A stretch of DNA of 6,846 bases from Alphaproteobacteria bacterium UBA4588. Lineage in GTDB: Bacteria; Pseudomonadota; Alphaproteobacteria; Puniceispirillales; Puniceispirillaceae. The stretch spans positions 50,938 through 57,783 of the forward strand of contig DGJU01000082.1 in the NCBI GenBank assembly GCA_002387605.1, written 5' to 3'. The notes under the pieces are model-generated. The model did no database searches. It was not told the origin of the DNA and was given only the letters and a program-made list of their open reading frames with translations. Within the stretch, counting starts at the first letter, position 1. Each line of letters begins with the position of its first letter. The translations under genes were made by a program, and so were the position numbers. Shown here in pieces: positions 1 through 5,745 of the stretch.

Positions 1-59
1 ACATCAAATTGCAATATATGTGCCTAACTGCCATATGCCGCAGTCAGCCGGTATCTGTC

Positions 60-83
60 GGTGCAGAAGTAATGCTCTGCACC
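60..83. other. Perfect 8-bp stem-loop downstream of clpX
   Basis: Two arms, GGTGCAGA and TCTGCACC (60-67 and 76-83), are exact reverse complements around an 8-base loop. The stem lies about 45 bases past the clpX stop in the non-coding stretch 1-126. No run of T follows on either strand, so it does not look like a classic intrinsic terminator. It could mark the 3' end of the clpX mRNA, protect it from exonucleases, or be a dyad protein site for a gene further left. Nothing else in 1-126 is recognisable, and no coding start of lon can be made out. Confidence 0.5.
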
Positions 84-126
84 AAGGGGGTAGGATTCGC
101 GGCAGAAAACCGAAAATATTATTTTA

Positions 127-1389
127 TCAGGCGCCTGGTTCGGCTTCTTTTGCCGACGGAACATGAACGATAAGAGGTGTTGCATTATCGGTGACAACCT
201 CTTCAGAAATAACCACATCCTGAATATCATTTGCTGTCGGGATATCGAACATCGGATCCATCAGAATATTTTCCAGAATGGAACGAAGTCCGCGTGCACC
301 TGTTTTGCGCTCAATAGCTTTGCGGGCGATAGCGCGAAGCGCGCCGTCACGGAAATCAAGATTGACCCCATCCATATCAAACAACGCCTTATACTGTTTT
401 GTCAGGGCGTTCTTCGGTTCTGTAAGAATCCGGACAAGAGCTTCCTCGTCCAAATCTTCCAATGTTGCAATAATAGGAAGACGGCCAATAAATTCAGGAA
501 TCAGGCCAAATTTAATTAAATCTTCTGGCTCAAGATCTACCAGAAGCTGGCTTATATCGCGTTGATCTGGGTCGCGCACATCAGCGCCAAACCCAATACC
601 CGCTCCAGAATTACGAGCTGAGATTAGTTTATCAAGACCAGCAAACGCGCCGCCACAGATGAACAGGATGTTTGTTGTGTCAACTTGCAGGAATTCCTGC
701 TGAGGGTGCTTACGACCGCCTTGGGGCGGCACGGATGCAACAGTCCCTTCCATGATTTTCAACAAGGCCTGCTGAACCCCTTCCCCGGACACATCACGGG
801 TGATTGACGGGTTATCTGATTTGCGTGAAATCTTATCAACTTCATCAATGTAGACAATACCACGTTGGGCTTTTTCAACATTATAATCAGAGGCTTGCAG
901 AAGTTTAAGAATGATATTTTCAACATCTTCGCCAACATAACCTGCTTCGGTTAATGTTGTTGCATCAGCCATCGTGAACGGAACATCAAGCATGCGGGCA
1001 AGCGATTGTGCCAACAATGTTTTACCGCACCCTGTTGGGCCTACAAGCAGGATATTAGACTTTGAAATTTCAAGCTCGCCAGTGCTGCCTTCATTTGCCA
1101 GACGCTTATAATGATTGTGAACAGCAACAGACAGAATACGTTTAGCCTTCGCCTGACCAATCACATATTCATCAAGCACATTGTTAATATCTAATGGTGT
1201 TGGCACACCCTCGTGATTTTTTTGAACGGAGTCTTTGTGTTCTTCACGGATGATATCCATGCAAAGCTCAACACATTCATCACAAATAAAGACAGTTGGT
1301 CCTGCGATTAGCTTACGCACTTCATGCTGGCTTTTGCCGCAAAACGAGCAGAATAAGGTCGCTTTGTTTTCGTCTTCAGTTTTAGACAT
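127..1389 (-). CDS. clpX: ATP-dependent Clp protease ATP-binding subunit ClpX
   Basis: ClpX is the cytoplasmic AAA+ unfoldase that recognises tagged substrates, unfolds them with ATP and threads them into ClpP. The product is 420 residues, the usual family length. The N-terminal zinc-binding domain has Cys14, Cys17, Cys36 and Cys39. The AAA+ module has Walker A GPTGCGKT (117-124), the pore loop GYVGED (150-155), Walker B VYIDEVDK (179-186, catalytic Glu183), an RKH loop (226-228), the ClpP-docking IGF tripeptide (265-267), the arginine finger in IGRLP (Arg303) and sensor-2 GARGLR (Arg366). All key residues are present, so the enzyme should be active. The reading frame extends 14 codons upstream, but the ATG at 1389 has AGGAG eight bases before it and gives the family N-terminus MSKTEDE. 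It lies 138 bases downstream of clpP on the same strand, in the arrangement normal for proteobacteria. Confidence 0.98.
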   Translation of the reverse strand: MSKTEDENKATLFCSFCGKSQHEVRKLIAGPTVFICDECVELCMDIIREEHKDSVQKNHEGVPTPLDINNVLDEYVIGQAKAKRILSVAVHNHYKRLANEGSTGELEISKSNILLVGPTGCGKTLLAQSLARMLDVPFTMADATTLTEAGYVGEDVENIILKLLQASDYNVEKAQRGIVYIDEVDKISRKSDNPSITRDVSGEGVQQALLKIMEGTVASVPPQGGRKHPQQEFLQVDTTNILFICGGAFAGLDKLISARNSGAGIGFGADVRDPDQRDISQLLVDLEPEDLIKFGLIPEFIGRLPIIATLEDLDEEALVRILTEPKNALTKQYKALFDMDGVNLDFRDGALRAIARKAIERKTGARGLRSILENILMDPMFDIPTANDIQDVVISEEVVTDNATPLIVHVPSAKEAEPGA

Positions 1390-1397
1390 TCTTCTAA

Positions 1398-1402
1398 CTC
1401 CT
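1398..1402 (-). promoter_or_regulatory. Ribosome binding site that fixes the clpX start
   Basis: On the minus strand AGGAG ends eight bases before the ATG at 1389. This supports that start over the in-frame ATG at 1431, whose product would carry 14 extra residues (MAAKLPNK...) not typical of the family. Confidence 0.75.
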
Positions 1403-1452
1403 GCGGCCTTGTTTGGCAGTTTTGCTGCCACTACAAGAACAGCTTTACCCTA

Positions 1453-1482
1453 ATATTAGAACTTAGCAGTACCGTTTCACAA
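1453..1482 (-). promoter_or_regulatory. Possible sigma-70-type promoter for clpX
   Basis: In the 138-base clpP-clpX gap the minus strand reads TTGTGA (1482-1477), an 18-base spacer, then TAATAT (1458-1453). Each box matches the consensus at four of six positions. It lies just after a hairpin that may end or weaken clpP transcription, which would let clpX be expressed partly on its own. This is a pattern match only; AT-rich gaps give such matches by chance. Confidence 0.3.
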
Positions 1483-1484
1483 CT

Positions 1485-1510
1485 AAAAAGCAGTTACTAT
1501 CTGGCTTTTT
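1485..1510 (-). terminator. Hairpin between clpP and clpX, possible weak terminator
   Basis: On the minus strand AAAAAGCCAG and CTGCTTTTT pair over nine base pairs with a single bulged C and a seven-base loop. The 3' arm ends in five T. It starts 18 bases after the clpP stop. The stem has few GC pairs, so termination would be partial at best. An alternative role is an RNA-processing site between two co-transcribed genes. Confidence 0.4.
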
Positions 1511-1527
1511 GTCGCAACCCCACCTGC

Positions 1528-2151
1528 CTAGCTCTCATCATCTTCTTGCGGGCGACGCGATACAACTTCATCTATCAGCCCCATAGCGAGCGCCTCATCA
1601 GGCGACATGAAGGTATCTCTCTCCATGATTTTTTCGATTTGTTTCAATGTTTTGCCAGTGTGATGTTCATAGATTTTATTCAACCGTGTCCGCAGGTCGA
1701 TGATCTCTTTGGCATGAATTTCAATATCTGTTGCCTGACCCTGAAACCCACCAGATGGCTGATGCGTCATGATACGGGCATGTGGCAGGCTAAAACGCTT
1801 TTTAGCGGATCCGGCCATCAATAACAGAGACCCCATAGAGGCTGCTTGGCCCATACAGACGGTTGCGACATCGGGGCGAATATATTGCATCGTATCATAA
1901 ATCGCCAGACCAGAAGTCACGATACCGCCTGGTGAATTGATATACATGTAGATATCTTTGCCCGGATTTTCTGATTCGAGAAACAGAAGCTGAGCACATA
2001 CAAGAGACGCCATCATGTCTTCGACCGGACCATTCAGAAAGATAATCCGTTCTTTTAGCAGTCGTGAAAAAATATCAAATGACCGTTCACCCCGACCAGT
2101 CTGTTCAATAACCATTGGCACAAGGTTCATATCCATTGGGGGCATTGTCAT
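1528..2151 (-). CDS. clpP: ATP-dependent Clp protease proteolytic subunit ClpP
   Basis: ClpP is the serine peptidase that forms the double-heptamer proteolytic chamber served by ClpX, and by ClpA where present, in the cytoplasm. The 207-residue product matches the common family length. The catalytic triad is complete: Ser105 in QAASMGS, His130 in MTHQPSGG, and Asp179 in MERDTFMS. The oxyanion and handle-region motifs INSPGG (71-76) and the helix around IEIHAKEI (143-150) are also visible. The start chosen, ATG at 2151, has GGAG six bases upstream and gives MTMPPMDMN. An ATG at 2157 abuts the GGAG and is too close. A frame open to 2247 would add 32 residues unlike ClpP. Family members are often made with a short propeptide that is cut off; the first residues here may be one, but no cleavage site can be proved. 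It sits 250 bases after tig and 138 bases before clpX. Confidence 0.98.
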   Translation of the reverse strand: MTMPPMDMNLVPMVIEQTGRGERSFDIFSRLLKERIIFLNGPVEDMMASLVCAQLLFLESENPGKDIYMYINSPGGIVTSGLAIYDTMQYIRPDVATVCMGQAASMGSLLLMAGSAKKRFSLPHARIMTHQPSGGFQGQATDIEIHAKEIIDLRTRLNKIYEHHTGKTLKQIEKIMERDTFMSPDEALAMGLIDEVVSRRPQEDDES

Positions 2152-2157
2152 TTTCAT

Positions 2158-2161
2158 CTCC
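2158..2161 (-). promoter_or_regulatory. Ribosome binding site that decides the clpP start
   Basis: GGAG on the minus strand is followed by six bases and then the ATG at 2151. The ATG at 2157 directly abuts it. A further in-frame ATG at 2145 would have a spacing of 12. The spacing favours 2151. Confidence 0.65.
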
Positions 2162-2251
2162 GAAATAAGGACAGGCTGAGGACAACCAGACTGCCAAAAA
2201 AACCGCCGCAATTCCTTCCATGTAAAGGAGTAAACAGCACAATACATACAT

Positions 2252-2279
2252 CATGGCATCTCTGTGCAAGATATCCATG
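2252..2279 (-). other. Imperfect hairpin in the clpP leader
   Basis: Arms CATGG-C-ATCT (2252-2261) and AGAT-AT-CCATG (2269-2279) pair over nine base pairs with a small 1x2 internal loop, closing a seven-base loop. It lies about 100 bases upstream of the clpP start in a 250-base untranslated stretch. A role in mRNA stability, processing or control of clpP is possible; the sequence alone does not tell. Confidence 0.35.
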
Positions 2280-2332
2280 CAATGGCCAACAGATTTGCCG
2301 ACCTCACCTAATGTAGGAAGCTTAACCCTTGC

Positions 2333-2354
2333 TGCCAAGCCCGAAAGCGTGGCA
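2333..2354 (-). other. Stem-loop between tig and clpP
   Basis: TGCCACGC and GCTTGGCA on the minus strand form an eight-position stem with one C/T mismatch around the six-base loop TTTCGG. It lies about 50 bases after the tig stop. No T run follows, so it is a poor intrinsic terminator. It may be a processing or stabilising structure at the end of the tig message. Confidence 0.35.
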
Positions 2355-2355
2355 A

Positions 2356-2379
2356 CAGGGGAGATTTTACAAAAACAAG
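2356..2379 (-). promoter_or_regulatory. Possible heat-shock (RpoH-type) promoter for clpP
   Basis: The minus strand carries CTTGTT (2379-2374), a 12-base spacer, and CCCCTG (2361-2356). This resembles the sigma-32 pattern CTTGAA-N13 or more-CCCCAT. clpP is a heat-shock gene in several alphaproteobacteria, so a promoter of this kind is expected upstream. The spacer is one base short of the usual range and the last bases of both boxes differ. The resulting leader would be close to 200 bases. This is a tentative call. Confidence 0.27.
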
Positions 2380-2401
2380 GAAATGAGCGCTAAATTTTAG
2401 C

Positions 2402-3898
2402 TTACTTCTTTGTAGCCGCTTTCTTAGTAGCGGCTTTTTTCGCTGCCGGCTTTTTAGCAGCAGCTTTTTTAGGAGCCGCCTCTTTCTTAGCAGCTGTCTT
2501 CTTAGCAGCAGACTTTTTCGCTGCGGCCTTCTTAGCTGGCTTTGCGGCAGTTGCGTCTGGTTCGGCATAAAGCGCTTCAACAGTTGTTTCCACATCTGTT
2601 ACTTTTGCCAGTTCAAGAATAAAATCGATGACTTTTTCTTCAAAAAGAGGTCCAGCAAGCTGCTGCATCGCATCCTGATTATTCTGATAATATTCCATTA
2701 CCTGCTGTTCTTGGCCAGGGTAACGGCGCGCCTGCTCGATAACAGCGCGGCGAGTATCTTCTTCACTTATCTGGATATTATTCTGCTGACCGATTTCTGT
2801 CAGCATCAAGCCCAGACGGACGCGACGATTAGCAATATCAGATGCCTCAGCCTTCTGTGCATCATCAAGTGCGCCATCTTCTACATGGTCGTGATCATGA
2901 GCATCTTCGCCATGGTCATGATTATGTTGCTGCTCAGGAGGCGTCATAGAGCGAGCAATCGTGTTATATTCAGACTGGTAAAGGCTTTGTGGCACTTCAA
3001 AGCTTGCACCTTCTGCTAGTACATCAAGGATATTTTTCTTAACTTCCTGACGTAAACCCTGAGCATGTTGGCCAGCTAACTGGCCCGCTACTGCATCACG
3101 CAGGTCGCTCAGCTTCTCAAAGCCAAGTTTTGTTGCCAGCGAATCATCAAGGCTTGCATCGCCTTTTTCATGCAATTCTTGAACAACACATTCAAAAACA
3201 GCTTCTTTGCCCGCCAAATGTTCTGCCTGATATTCTTCAGGAAATGTCACTGTTACATCAACAGTCTCACCAGCGGACGCGCCAACAAGACCTTCTTCAA
3301 AACCAGGGATAAAGGAGTTTGAACCAAGCTCAAGCATATGACCTTCAGCAGCACCACCTTCGAAGGCTGTGCCATCTACGCGGCCCGTAAAGTCCATCTT
3401 CACGATGTCGCCCATTTTGGATTTGCGCTTCTTTTCAACAAGAATGGACGGGCGATTCTCATCAGCCAACCGTGTCATTGTTTCATCAACTTCAGCTTCG
3501 TTTGCCGGTAATGTCGGCCGCGTGATAGAGAGCGCAGACAAATCAGGGAGCGAGAAGTCAGGCATCACTTCACACTGCAATGTTGCTGTCAAATCAGCAC
3601 CATCTTCGAATGATACAATATCCAGCTTTGGCTGACTGGCCAGTTTCAAGCCGTTCGATTCGATAGCATCTTTTGCACCATCATCAAGTGAGGTGCGGAT
3701 GACGTCACCTTTTACCTGCTCACCAAAACGCCCTTTAACAACCGACATAGGCACCTTGCCGGGGCGGAACCCGGGGATAGATGCTGTGCCAGCAATTTCA
3801 GTCAGTTTGGCTGCCGCTTTTTCGTCTATCTCTGCTGCCGTCAGCAAGATTTCATATGAGCGGTTGAGACCTTCGTTCAGGGTTTCTGTGATTTTCAT
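2402..3898 (-). CDS. tig: Trigger factor, ribosome-bound chaperone and peptidyl-prolyl isomerase
   Basis: Trigger factor docks at the ribosomal exit tunnel and shields and folds nascent chains. The product is 498 residues, longer than the roughly 430 of E. coli. The N-terminal ribosome-binding domain carries the signature GFRPGK (43-48). An FKBP-type isomerase domain spans roughly 160-245 (MGDIVKMDFTGRV, then FIPGFEEGL). The substrate-binding C-terminal domain follows to about 445. Two additions account for the extra length: a His/Asp-rich insert with six histidines between 325 and 338, and a Lys/Ala tail at 453-498. The ATG at 3898 gives the family start MKITETLNEG, with AGGA ten bases upstream. 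An open frame back to 3991 only reads through the tRNA-Leu gene. It is first in the tig-clpP-clpX block and begins 63 bases after tRNA-Leu, so it may share that promoter. Confidence 0.97.
   Translation of the reverse strand: MKITETLNEGLNRSYEILLTAAEIDEKAAAKLTEIAGTASIPGFRPGKVPMSVVKGRFGEQVKGDVIRTSLDDGAKDAIESNGLKLASQPKLDIVSFEDGADLTATLQCEVMPDFSLPDLSALSITRPTLPANEAEVDETMTRLADENRPSILVEKKRKSKMGDIVKMDFTGRVDGTAFEGGAAEGHMLELGSNSFIPGFEEGLVGASAGETVDVTVTFPEEYQAEHLAGKEAVFECVVQELHEKGDASLDDSLATKLGFEKLSDLRDAVAGQLAGQHAQGLRQEVKKNILDVLAEGASFEVPQSLYQSEYNTIARSMTPPEQQHNHDHGEDAHDHDHVEDGALDDAQKAEASDIANRRVRLGLMLTEIGQQNNIQISEEDTRRAVIEQARRYPGQEQQVMEYYQNNQDAMQQLAGPLFEEKVIDFILELAKVTDVETTVEALYAEPDATAAKPAKKAAAKKSAAKKTAAKKEAAPKKAAAKKPAAKKAATKKAATKK
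2405..2542 (-). repeat. Lys-Ala repeat encoding the C-terminal tail of trigger factor
   Basis: The last 46 codons of tig encode nine KK pairs spaced five residues apart, with one six-residue step, separated by Ala, Pro, Ser or Thr. There are 19 lysines and one glutamate, giving a strongly positive, probably unstructured tail like those of histone H1-type proteins. At DNA level the region is a degenerate 15-base repeat, so its length may vary between strains. Confidence 0.85.
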
Positions 3899-3961
3899 GG
3901 TGTTTTTATCCTGTCGTTCAGACGAATGCCCGAATAAATCTGTGTCGGATTTTTCACTGGC

Positions 3962-4046
3962 TGGTGCGGGCGGAGGGACTTGAACCCCCACATCGTAAGA
4001 TACCAGAACCTAAATCTGGCGCGTCTACCAATTTCGCCACGCCCGC
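3962..4046 (-). tRNA. tRNA-Leu (anticodon UAG)
   Basis: The minus strand folds as a cloverleaf with a perfect seven-base-pair acceptor stem (GCGGGCG with CGCCCGC), an anticodon stem CCAGA/TCTGG enclosing TTTAGGT, and hence anticodon UAG for CUA leucine codons. The T-loop is TTCAAGT. A 13-base variable arm marks it as class II, as expected for leucine. The discriminator base is A and CCA is encoded (3962-3964). It lies 63 bases before the tig start and 175 bases after tRNA-His on the same strand. Confidence 0.97.
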
Positions 4047-4070
4047 AATGCATGCCAAACCGAAGCGCAT

Positions 4071-4099
4071 CGGTACACAATTATGACAGTTTTCGTCAA
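4071..4099 (-). promoter_or_regulatory. Possible promoter for tRNA-Leu and perhaps tig
   Basis: On the minus strand TTGACG (4099-4094) is a good -35 box, with the -10 expected 17-18 bases on, around GTACCG or TACCGA, which match poorly. The position would give a leader of about 15-20 bases before tRNA-Leu. Alphaproteobacterial stable-RNA promoters often have a strong TTGAC and a weak -10, so the call is plausible but unproven. The remainder of 4100-4221 shows only a short ACAGT/ACTGT hairpin. Confidence 0.35.
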
Positions 4100-4221
4100 C
4101 TTAAAAAGGTGTTTGTCCTAATAGTTTTCTAAATTTGCCCTGCCAGCACCGTCTTAAACCCCGATGAAACAGTCTCATTAACTGTAGGAAAAACGGCAGA
4201 AACCCTATATGACTGCGGAAG

Positions 4222-4299
4222 TGGGGCGAGTGACCGGAATTGAACCGGCGACTTCCAGTACCACAAACTGGCGCTCTAACCAACTGAGCTACACCCGCC
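4222..4299 (-). tRNA. tRNA-His (anticodon GUG)
   Basis: The minus strand forms a cloverleaf with D-arm TAGCTCAGTTGGTTAGAG, anticodon stem CCAGT/ACTGG around TTGTGGT (anticodon GUG), and T-loop TTCAATT. The acceptor stem has eight pairs because of the extra 5' G (G-1) facing C73, the identity element of tRNA-His. CCA is encoded (4222-4224). It is divergent from the aminotransferase gene, 105 bases away. Confidence 0.97.
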
Positions 4300-4332
4300 A
4301 CAAAATGCTGTAACTTACCGCAAAACTAGGCT

Positions 4333-4362
4333 TTAATAGGCGCAAACTGCTATCGCGGTCAA
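4333..4362 (-). promoter_or_regulatory. Probable sigma-70-type promoter for tRNA-His
   Basis: The minus strand has TTGACC (4362-4357, five of six to consensus), an 18-base spacer, and TATTAA (4338-4333, four of six). It would start transcription about 27 bases before the tRNA. This is the best promoter match in the window, and it lies inside the 105-base divergent region shared with the aminotransferase. No equally good match is seen on the plus strand. Confidence 0.55.
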
Positions 4363-4404
4363 TAATAAACTCCACTCATTATTCAGGTTTTTTAGAGGTT
4401 TTCT

Positions 4405-5571
4405 ATGCTTAATCCATCTGCCAATCGTATGGGAACAGAATCAGCATTCGCTGTTTTAGCGCGCGCAGGCGTTCTGAGTGCTCAAGGGCACGACATTATT
4501 AATCTAGGCATTGGACAGCCTGATTTCAAAACACCGCAGCATATTGTTGAGGCTGGCATCAAAGCGCTACAGGATGGCGCGCACGGCTACACACCGTCTC
4601 TCGGGCTTCCTGAGTTACGCACAACAGTTGCAGATGATTTAAAGAATCGCTACGGGGTACGTCCCGACCCGGACCTCATTCAGATTGTGCCAGGCGGAAA
4701 ACCCATTTTATTTATCGCAATGATGTTGCTTGGCGGTCAGGGGCGTGAAATTCTAACGCCAGACCCCGGCTTTCCCATTTATCAGTCTGCGATTAATTAC
4801 AGCGGCGCGACCTCTGTGTCCTATGGACTTGTTGAGTCGAACGGCTTTGCGTTTGATGCCGATGACGTCCTTTCCAAAATCACCGATAAAACCAGCCTTG
4901 TGATTATAAATTCCCCCGCCAACCCAACCGGCGGCATCACACCGCGGTCTGAAATGGATAAATTTGTAGAGGGGATGGCTGCGTTCCCGCATGTCACGAT
5001 TCTGTCGGATGAAATTTATGACCGTCTGATTTTTGATGATGAACCACTCAGCCTCCTCACCTATCCTGAAATTGCTGATAGGCTTATCGTGCTTAATGGC
5101 TGGTCAAAGACATATGCCATGACCGGCTGGCGGCTTGGCTATGGCATCTGGCCCAAACATCTTATTGATTATGCGGATAGAATGGCGGTCAATATCCATT
5201 CTTGTGTTAACGCACCAACACAGCATGCCGGCATTGCCGCCCTCACCGGCGACCAGACATGCGTAGCAGACATGCTCGTTGCCTTCAGACGGCGCGGCGC
5301 ACTGATTACCTCCCTGCTCAACGGCATTGATAAAATCAGCTGTCAGGCACCGGGCGGGGCATTTTATGCGTTTGCCAATATTTCCCAAACAGGCATTGCT
5401 GCCCTAGACTTTCAGCAGATGGCGCTTGAAGATTATGGTGTTGCCTTGATTGCTGGCACCTCTTTTGGTGGCTTTGGTGAGGGATATGTAAGGATTTCAT
5501 GTGCCAATTCAGATGAGGCGATAACCCAAGCCTGTGCGCGTATTGATACGCTCGTGCGCGAACAAAGCTAA
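4405..5571 (+). CDS. Pyridoxal-phosphate aminotransferase, class I/II
   Basis: This is a fold-type I PLP enzyme that moves an amino group between an amino acid and a 2-oxo acid in the cytoplasm. The 388-residue length suits aspartate-aminotransferase-like subgroup I members. Visible landmarks are GIGQPDF (35-41) near the N-terminus, NPTGG (173-177) with the PLP-contacting Asn, SDEIYD (201-206) with Asp202 and Tyr205, the Schiff-base lysine Lys235 in GWSKTYAMTGWRLGY, Arg243 for the phosphate, and Arg363 in YVRISCANS, which binds the substrate carboxylate. All catalytic residues are present. The stretch PGGKP (96-100) recalls the subgroup that includes aspartate/prephenate aminotransferases, but the amino acid used cannot be told from sequence, so no gene symbol is given. 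The ATG at 4405 has AGAGG six bases upstream. It is monocistronic by position: divergent from tRNA-His and 208 bases before glnB. Confidence 0.93.
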   Translation: MLNPSANRMGTESAFAVLARAGVLSAQGHDIINLGIGQPDFKTPQHIVEAGIKALQDGAHGYTPSLGLPELRTTVADDLKNRYGVRPDPDLIQIVPGGKPILFIAMMLLGGQGREILTPDPGFPIYQSAINYSGATSVSYGLVESNGFAFDADDVLSKITDKTSLVIINSPANPTGGITPRSEMDKFVEGMAAFPHVTILSDEIYDRLIFDDEPLSLLTYPEIADRLIVLNGWSKTYAMTGWRLGYGIWPKHLIDYADRMAVNIHSCVNAPTQHAGIAALTGDQTCVADMLVAFRRRGALITSLLNGIDKISCQAPGGAFYAFANISQTGIAALDFQQMALEDYGVALIAGTSFGGFGEGYVRISCANSDEAITQACARIDTLVREQS

Positions 5572-5599
5572 CCCTGTTATCTCTGCAGGCAAAACAGGG
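5572..5599 (+). other. Stem-loop directly after the aminotransferase stop
   Basis: CCCTGTT (5572-5578) and AACAGGG (5593-5599) form a perfect seven-base-pair stem around a 14-base loop. It begins at the first base after the stop codon. No T run follows. It is the first of three hairpins in 90 bases and probably belongs to the 3' end of the aminotransferase message. Confidence 0.45.
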
Positions 5600-5601
5600 C
5601 A

Positions 5602-5625
5602 CATGCCATCTTTTTTGGTGGCATG
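5602..5625 (+). terminator. Strong hairpin after the aminotransferase, possible terminator
   Basis: CATGCCATC (5602-5610) and GGTGGCATG (5617-5625) form a nine-base-pair stem with one T-G wobble, enclosing a loop of exactly six T. The T run is in the loop rather than after the stem, so this is not a canonical intrinsic terminator. It may instead stabilise the 3' end, assist Rho-dependent ending, or block readthrough into glnB. Confidence 0.4.
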
Positions 5626-5642
5626 AGATGCTCACCCAAGCA

Positions 5643-5659
5643 GGGCGCATAACACGCCC
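5643..5659 (+). other. Short GC-rich stem-loop
   Basis: GGGCG and CGCCC form a five-base-pair all-GC stem around the seven-base loop CATAACA. It is the third hairpin in the aminotransferase-glnB gap. No T tract follows closely; AATTTTT appears about 12 bases later. Confidence 0.35.
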
Positions 5660-5695
5660 CCAATGAGTGCACAATTTTTAGGCAGTTTTCTGTTT

Positions 5696-5725
5696 TTGCG
5701 CGGCTTATGGGGCAAAGGCTAACAT
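5696..5725 (+). promoter_or_regulatory. Weak candidate promoter for glnB
   Basis: TTGCGC (5696-5701), an 18-base spacer and TAACAT (5720-5725) are in promoter-like arrangement 55 bases before glnB. The -35 matches consensus at three positions and the -10 at four. The -10 overlaps the left arm of an inverted repeat, which would be a natural place for a repressor. No GG-N10-GC sigma-54 element was found in this gap by eye. Confidence 0.22.
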
Positions 5726-5745
5726 TTAGAACGGGAAAAATGTTA
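5720..5745 (+). promoter_or_regulatory. Inverted repeat upstream of glnB, possible operator or leader hairpin
   Basis: TAACATTT (5720-5727) and AAATGTTA (5738-5745) are exact reverse complements with a ten-base gap, so the two half-sites are 18 bases centre to centre, close to two helical turns. It lies 34 bases before the glnB start. The AT-rich arms and spacing fit a dimeric regulator site better than a stable RNA hairpin. It does not match the NtrC pattern GCACC-N5-GGTGC. Confidence 0.4.

Noticed and set aside
1390..1431. Longer clpX start adding 14 residues
   Set aside because: The ATG at 1389 has AGGAG at a spacing of eight and gives the normal ClpX N-terminus; the extension is not family-like.
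2152..2247. ClpP extended by 32 N-terminal residues
   Set aside because: The extra residues are unlike ClpP and the ATG at 2151 has GGAG at a good spacing, giving exactly 207 residues.
2105..2338. 77-residue minus-strand frame in the tig-clpP gap with a hydrophobic stretch
   Set aside because: It needs a TTG start, lacks a clear ribosome binding site, and overlaps the true clpP start in another frame; no family is recognised.
2389..2401. Palindrome GCTAAATTTTAGC next to the tig stop as a terminator
   Set aside because: The arms leave almost no loop and are mostly A/T; there is no following T run on the minus strand.
2405..2542. CRISPR array or satellite-like repeat
   Set aside because: The periodicity is in frame with the Lys-Ala codons of tig, with degenerate 15-base units and no spacers.
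2308..2595. 95-residue very basic Lys/Arg/Leu-rich frame
   Set aside because: It is the shifted reading of the tig Lys-Ala repeat; the amino-acid bias is an artefact of the repeat.
2711..3019. Plus-strand frame with a hydrophobic, membrane-like stretch
   Set aside because: It lies wholly antisense to tig; the Met/Ile/Val run is the complement of the His/Asp codons of the insert.
3899..3991. Trigger factor extended upstream by 31 residues
   Set aside because: The extension reads through the 3' half of tRNA-Leu and its spacer; the family start is MKITETLNEG.
3895..4080. 61-residue minus-strand frame with GRGEIGRRARFRF
   Set aside because: It is the translation of tRNA-Leu in another frame, again a typical spurious prediction.
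4101..4301. 66-residue minus-strand frame beginning MAGVAQLVRAP
   Set aside because: It is the translation of the tRNA-His gene, a well-known type of spurious protein prediction.
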